16,793 bases of DNA, taken from the NCBI GenBank assembly GCA_964405375.1, contig CAYONQ010000064.1, forward strand, positions 1 through 16,793, given 5' to 3'. Numbering within the stretch: position 1 is the stretch's first letter; each line of letters starts with the position of its first letter. A program made the translations under genes and the position numbers. The notes under the pieces were generated by a model. That model made no database searches. It saw only the letters and a program-made list of their open reading frames with translations, and was not told the origin of the DNA. This document shows, in pieces, positions 14,688 through 16,793 of the stretch. This stretch comes from CAYONQ01 sp964405375 (lineage in GTDB: Bacteria > Planctomycetota > Phycisphaerae > Sedimentisphaerales > Anaerobacaceae).

Positions 14688-14993
14688 ATGAGGCAAATTA
14701 GAATTACATTACCGCATAAAAAAATAGGGGATTTTTGCCTCAAATGGAAGATTTCAGAGATGGCACTATTTGGGTCTGTTTTGTCAGACGAATTTCATCC
14801 CGACAGCGATGTTGATGTTTTGGTTAGTTTTAAGGACGATACCGGATGGGGACTGTTCGATTTTGTGGATATGATTGATGAGCTTAAGACTATTTTTGGA
14901 CGAAAGGTTGATTTAGTCGAAAAAGATTCATTGAGAAATCCCTTTCGCAGACAGGCAATACTCGCCGCCAATGAGGTAATATATGCAGCCTGA
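14688..14993 (+). CDS. mntA: MntA-type nucleotidyltransferase antitoxin
   Basis: A 101-residue minimal nucleotidyltransferase. L-F-G-S followed by ten residues and D-V-D-V gives the signature G-S-x10-D-x-D with Gly29, Ser30, Asp41 and Asp43; a third acidic residue likely lies in K-V-D-L-V-E near 72-77. In studied MntA/HepT pairs the antitoxin transfers AMP units to a tyrosine of the HEPN toxin and so blocks it. A GAGG ribosome site lies about 8 bp before ATG 14688. The 3' end overlaps the hepT start by 11 bp, typical of these operons. All catalytic motif residues are present, so it should be active. Confidence 0.9.
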   Translation: MRQIRITLPHKKIGDFCLKWKISEMALFGSVLSDEFHPDSDVDVLVSFKDDTGWGLFDFVDMIDELKTIFGRKVDLVEKDSLRNPFRRQAILAANEVIYAA

Positions 14994-15318
14994 ACAGAGA
15001 GATGCCGGTTATTTATGGGATATGCTTGATGCTGCCCGAACAGTAGAACAACTGAGCTCTAACCAGGATTTTACCCAATACTCAAATGACCGAAGGACAC
15101 AGCTTGCTGTCGAACGGTCTTTGGAAATTATCGGTGAAGCAGCAAGCAAGGTATCCACCCCTTTCCGCAATGCTCATCCTGAAATCCCATGGCGACAGAT
15201 TATCGGCCAGCGCAATGTTCTGATTCATGAATACGGCGAAATCAAGCAGGAGCGAATCTTCAAAACAGTCAGAGAAAATGTCCCGCAGTTGATTGAGCTG
15301 CTAAAGCAATTTGTTTGA
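14983..15318 (+). CDS. hepT: HepT-type HEPN ribonuclease toxin (DUF86)
   Basis: A 111-residue all-helical HEPN protein. The active-site motif R-N-V-L-I-H-E-Y at 77-84 fits R-x4-H-x-Y: Arg77 and His82 are the RNase residues and Tyr84 is the site AMPylated by MntA in characterised systems. The helix R-R-T-Q-L-A-V-E-R-S-L-E-I-I-G-E-A (37-53) is typical of DUF86. In known systems the toxin cleaves RNA or tRNA and halts growth until neutralised. It starts inside the 3' end of mntA (ATGCAGCCTGA overlap), so the two are translationally coupled. The full length and motifs argue for an intact pair. Confidence 0.92.
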   Translation: MQPEQRDAGYLWDMLDAARTVEQLSSNQDFTQYSNDRRTQLAVERSLEIIGEAASKVSTPFRNAHPEIPWRQIIGQRNVLIHEYGEIKQERIFKTVRENVPQLIELLKQFV

Positions 15319-15353
15319 AAGCAGGCCAAGGCGAACGTGGCAATCTGATGGTA

Positions 15354-15388
15354 GTCATCCCGAGCGAGCAAAGCGAGTCGAGGGATCT
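15354..15388. repeat. REP-like repeat, 'GTCATCCCGAGCGAG' type
   Basis: A short imperfect palindrome with ATCCC at 15357-15361 and GGGAT near 15382-15386. In one frame it reads V-I-P-S-E-Q-S-E-S-R-D, a peptide often produced by this widespread repeat, not a real protein. Confidence 0.55.
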
Positions 15389-15397
15389 ATTAAAAAG

Positions 15398-15459
15398 TGT
15401 TATTCCCACGAAAGAAACAATGACTGGAAAGTGTCATTCCCGCGAAAGCGGGAATCCAG
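15398..15459. repeat. REP-like repeats, 'ATTCCCGCGAAAGCGGGAAT' type
   Basis: ATTCCCGC (15436-15443), loop GAAA, GCGGGAAT (15448-15455): a perfect 8-bp stem. A degenerate half copy (TTATTCCCACGAAAG) lies about 35 bp before it. The same element is dispersed in many bacterial genomes. Confidence 0.65.
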
Positions 15460-15765
15460 CCTCTTCCGTGGTATTACAGCTTCTTACTTGTGTTGCTGTA
15501 CAAAGTATTGTTTGTTTCTTTAGTTTTTCAAACATCAATAGATATTCAGTTAGACCCGGAAAACTCAAGAAACAGGCAGATTTTGCTTGTTTTAACGGTC
15601 TTTTTATGTTGTTATGGGACAAGAGTTTAGATGTTTGCGTTTTTGACAATTAAATGCGAACTTGCGTGTCTTTCGTTAGGCTCTTGCGGGCCTTGAGTTA
15701 GCACGATGTGGCGGTGCCTTTTTTTATGGGCGGTTATTATTAACAGTTTTTGGGAGGGCAATAAA
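15460..15765. other. Intergenic stretch with paired hairpins and a T run
   Basis: No gene is supported. AGGCTC (15678-15683) and GGGCCT (15688-15693) form a 6-bp hairpin; a weaker GCAC/GTGC pair (15701-15704 / 15714-15717) is followed by seven T (15719-15725), 26 bp before the next gene's ribosome site. This could be a leader with an attenuator or the end of an unannotated small RNA. Confidence 0.3.
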
Positions 15766-15993
15766 ATGTGTCATGTCGAAAACACAGATGGCGAATTTGA
15801 AGAAGTAAGCATAAGAGGTAATGCAGATATTTGGCAAAAAGTAGACCATGGTTGGCTATCTTTGACTTCTTTGGCGGAACCTAATACGTTGGTAATAAAA
15901 AAAGGGTGGTATGACGGCGGCGTATCTTTAATAATAATTTTGTTCTTGGTCATGCTCGTCGTCTTTTTGATTTTTTTCATTTGTACCTTATAG
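15766..15993 (+). CDS. Small tail-anchored-like membrane protein, unknown function
   Basis: A 75-residue protein of no family I recognise. A polar N-terminal part (M-C-H-V-E-N-T-D-G onward) is followed by a single strongly hydrophobic C-terminal helix at about 54-75, giving a tail-anchor topology. I chose ATG 15766 because GGGAGG (15752-15757) lies 8 bp upstream; an in-frame ATG at 15706 has none and begins in the T-run region. The next gene, also a small membrane protein, starts 82 bp later, so the two may be co-transcribed. Nothing indicates the role. Confidence 0.6.
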   Translation: MCHVENTDGEFEEVSIRGNADIWQKVDHGWLSLTSLAEPNTLVIKKGWYDGGVSLIIILFLVMLVVFLIFFICTL

Positions 15994-16075
15994 TGCTTTT
16001 CCTCATTATAGTATTGATGAAGGCAAGCCCATAAGTACAGGGCTCCTTTTTCGCTCTTTATTCAAGGTAGCTATA

Positions 16076-16558
16076 GTGATTATATTCGGCTATGCTTTTG
16101 GCAAATCGAGCATCACAGGATGGACCAAATCGTTCGCAAGGTACTTAAATTTCCTCTTTGTGGGAGTCTCACTGTATGGAATTGGGTGGTTGTTTTATGC
16201 CTCATCGAACTGGTGGTTGCACTGGTCAAGCTATATCGTGCTTGGTTTGGCCTTGTTTTCTTTTGCTTATGGGGTCAAGTCTTGGCTTGAATATCGAGAC
16301 GAGGTTGGCAATTGGAAAGCGATAGGTGATTTGGTTCTCCAACATGACCCCTTTCTGTCTTATAACGACTCCCTACAAGGTGACCTTCTTGCACCACTTA
16401 ACCCTTTCCAAAAGCACCATTTTTTAGTAATCAAGAGTGGAAACGAGGTCAAACTATACGAACGTAAACAGATAATACCAGAATCGGAATACAAGCGAAT
16501 TCTTCAAAAGAAAAAAGATTGGTTAAAAAATGAGCGAGAAAAAAAGTTTGAACGCTAA
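16076..16558 (+). CDS. Two-TM membrane protein of unknown function
   Basis: A 160-residue protein starting at GTG (16076) with AAGGTAG just upstream. Hydrophobic helices at about 22-41 and 51-69, with a Trp-rich short loop between them, are followed by a soluble, lysine-rich tail of about 90 residues ending in a charged helix. I recognise no motif. It follows the small tail-anchored protein and precedes a HAD-family gene. Confidence 0.6.
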   Translation: MIIFGYAFGKSSITGWTKSFARYLNFLFVGVSLYGIGWLFYASSNWWLHWSSYIVLGLALFSFAYGVKSWLEYRDEVGNWKAIGDLVLQHDPFLSYNDSLQGDLLAPLNPFQKHHFLVIKSGNEVKLYERKQIIPESEYKRILQKKKDWLKNEREKKFER

Positions 16559-16687
16559 TCAACCACTTGCAATATCTCAAATGTGACTCCACTTGGTTGT
16601 TAGTTACCACACTGCTCTTTTTCCTGTTCGGCTTTGGTGCGGTGATGTTGAGAACAACATATTGACTTTTTGGGATAAGGAAATTCT

Positions 16688-16793
16688 ATGAAAGATAAGT
16701 CAAGCATACTGAAAATTGGAATAGACTTGGATGACACCATTACCTATTGCCCCTCGTTTTTCTCTATGATGACCAGTGCAATGCAGAATATGG
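16688..16793 (+). CDS. HAD-superfamily hydrolase, N-terminal part (partial)
   Basis: The first 35 codons run off the right edge. After a short polar start comes I-G-I-D-L-D-D-T-I-T (10-19), HAD motif I D-x-D-x-T with nucleophile Asp13 and Asp15. The HAD family transfers phosphate or hydrolyses carbon-halogen or phosphate bonds through an aspartyl intermediate; the substrate cannot be told. AAGGA at 16676-16680 lies 7 bp before ATG 16688. It may be a 5'-nucleotidase-like member, because 'DLDDTI' followed by P-S-F is common there, but this is a guess. Confidence 0.8.
   Translation, partial: MKDKSSILKIGIDLDDTITYCPSFFSMMTSAMQNM

Noticed and set aside
15315..15653. Plus-strand open frame of 112 codons after hepT
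   Set aside because: Its start is translated REP-like repeats (V-I-P-S-E-Q-S-E-S-R-D and C-H-S-R-E-S-G-N-P), a common artefact. No ribosome site or domain is visible.
16645..16660. ATGTTG/CAACAT hairpin before the HAD gene as an operator
   Set aside because: It is a 6-bp stem with a 4-base loop in AT-rich DNA; too short to call without comparative data.

Overview
The window looks like chromosomal DNA of an uncultured bacterium, probably of the Planctomycetota (Phycisphaerae-like). I infer this, with low to moderate confidence, from moderate GC, the mix of gene families, abundant short palindromic and 7-bp tandem repeats, and divergent paralogues of chaperone and glycosyltransferase genes. 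No phage, plasmid or IS transposase gene is visible. The clearest mobile-type content is small palindromic repeats and one toxin-antitoxin pair.

Layout. Bases 2-202 are the 3' end of a GspE/PilB-type secretion ATPase. Bases 283-4415 hold three closely spaced genes that read as a divergent Hsp70 machine. They encode a two-TM protein whose C-terminus resembles GrpE, a lid-less DnaK-like ATPase, and a DjlA-like protein with a TerB core and a C-terminal J-like domain without the HPD motif. A gene-free stretch (4416-5027) follows, with inverted 7-bp repeat arrays and a minus-strand tRNA-Arg(CCU) whose two acceptor strands do not pair. Bases 5028-11419 are a plus-strand run: a class I aminotransferase, a large GT-C-like membrane protein, a GT2 polyprenyl-phosphate-type glycosyltransferase whose start codon lies inside a 7-bp tandem repeat, and a 666-residue protein joining a gamma-glutamylcyclotransferase domain to what looks like a GCS-fold/amidoligase-like domain.

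From 11497 to 14347 the genes are on the minus strand: a nitronate monooxygenase-like flavoenzyme, a cold-shock protein with a long structured leader, and a Nudix hydrolase with a 33-bp palindrome in frame inside its coding region. Long inverted-repeat elements lie between them. Bases 14688-15318 hold a mntA-hepT toxin-antitoxin pair. REP-like repeats, two unknown small membrane proteins and the first 35 codons of a HAD-family hydrolase close the window.

The most notable items are the three-gene chaperone cassette, the cyclotransferase/ligase-like fusion, the cold-shock leader with two mutually exclusive pairings around the ribosome binding site, the mismatched tRNA-Arg, and the heptanucleotide repeats at gene starts. 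All functional statements come from reading motifs by eye; no database search was run.
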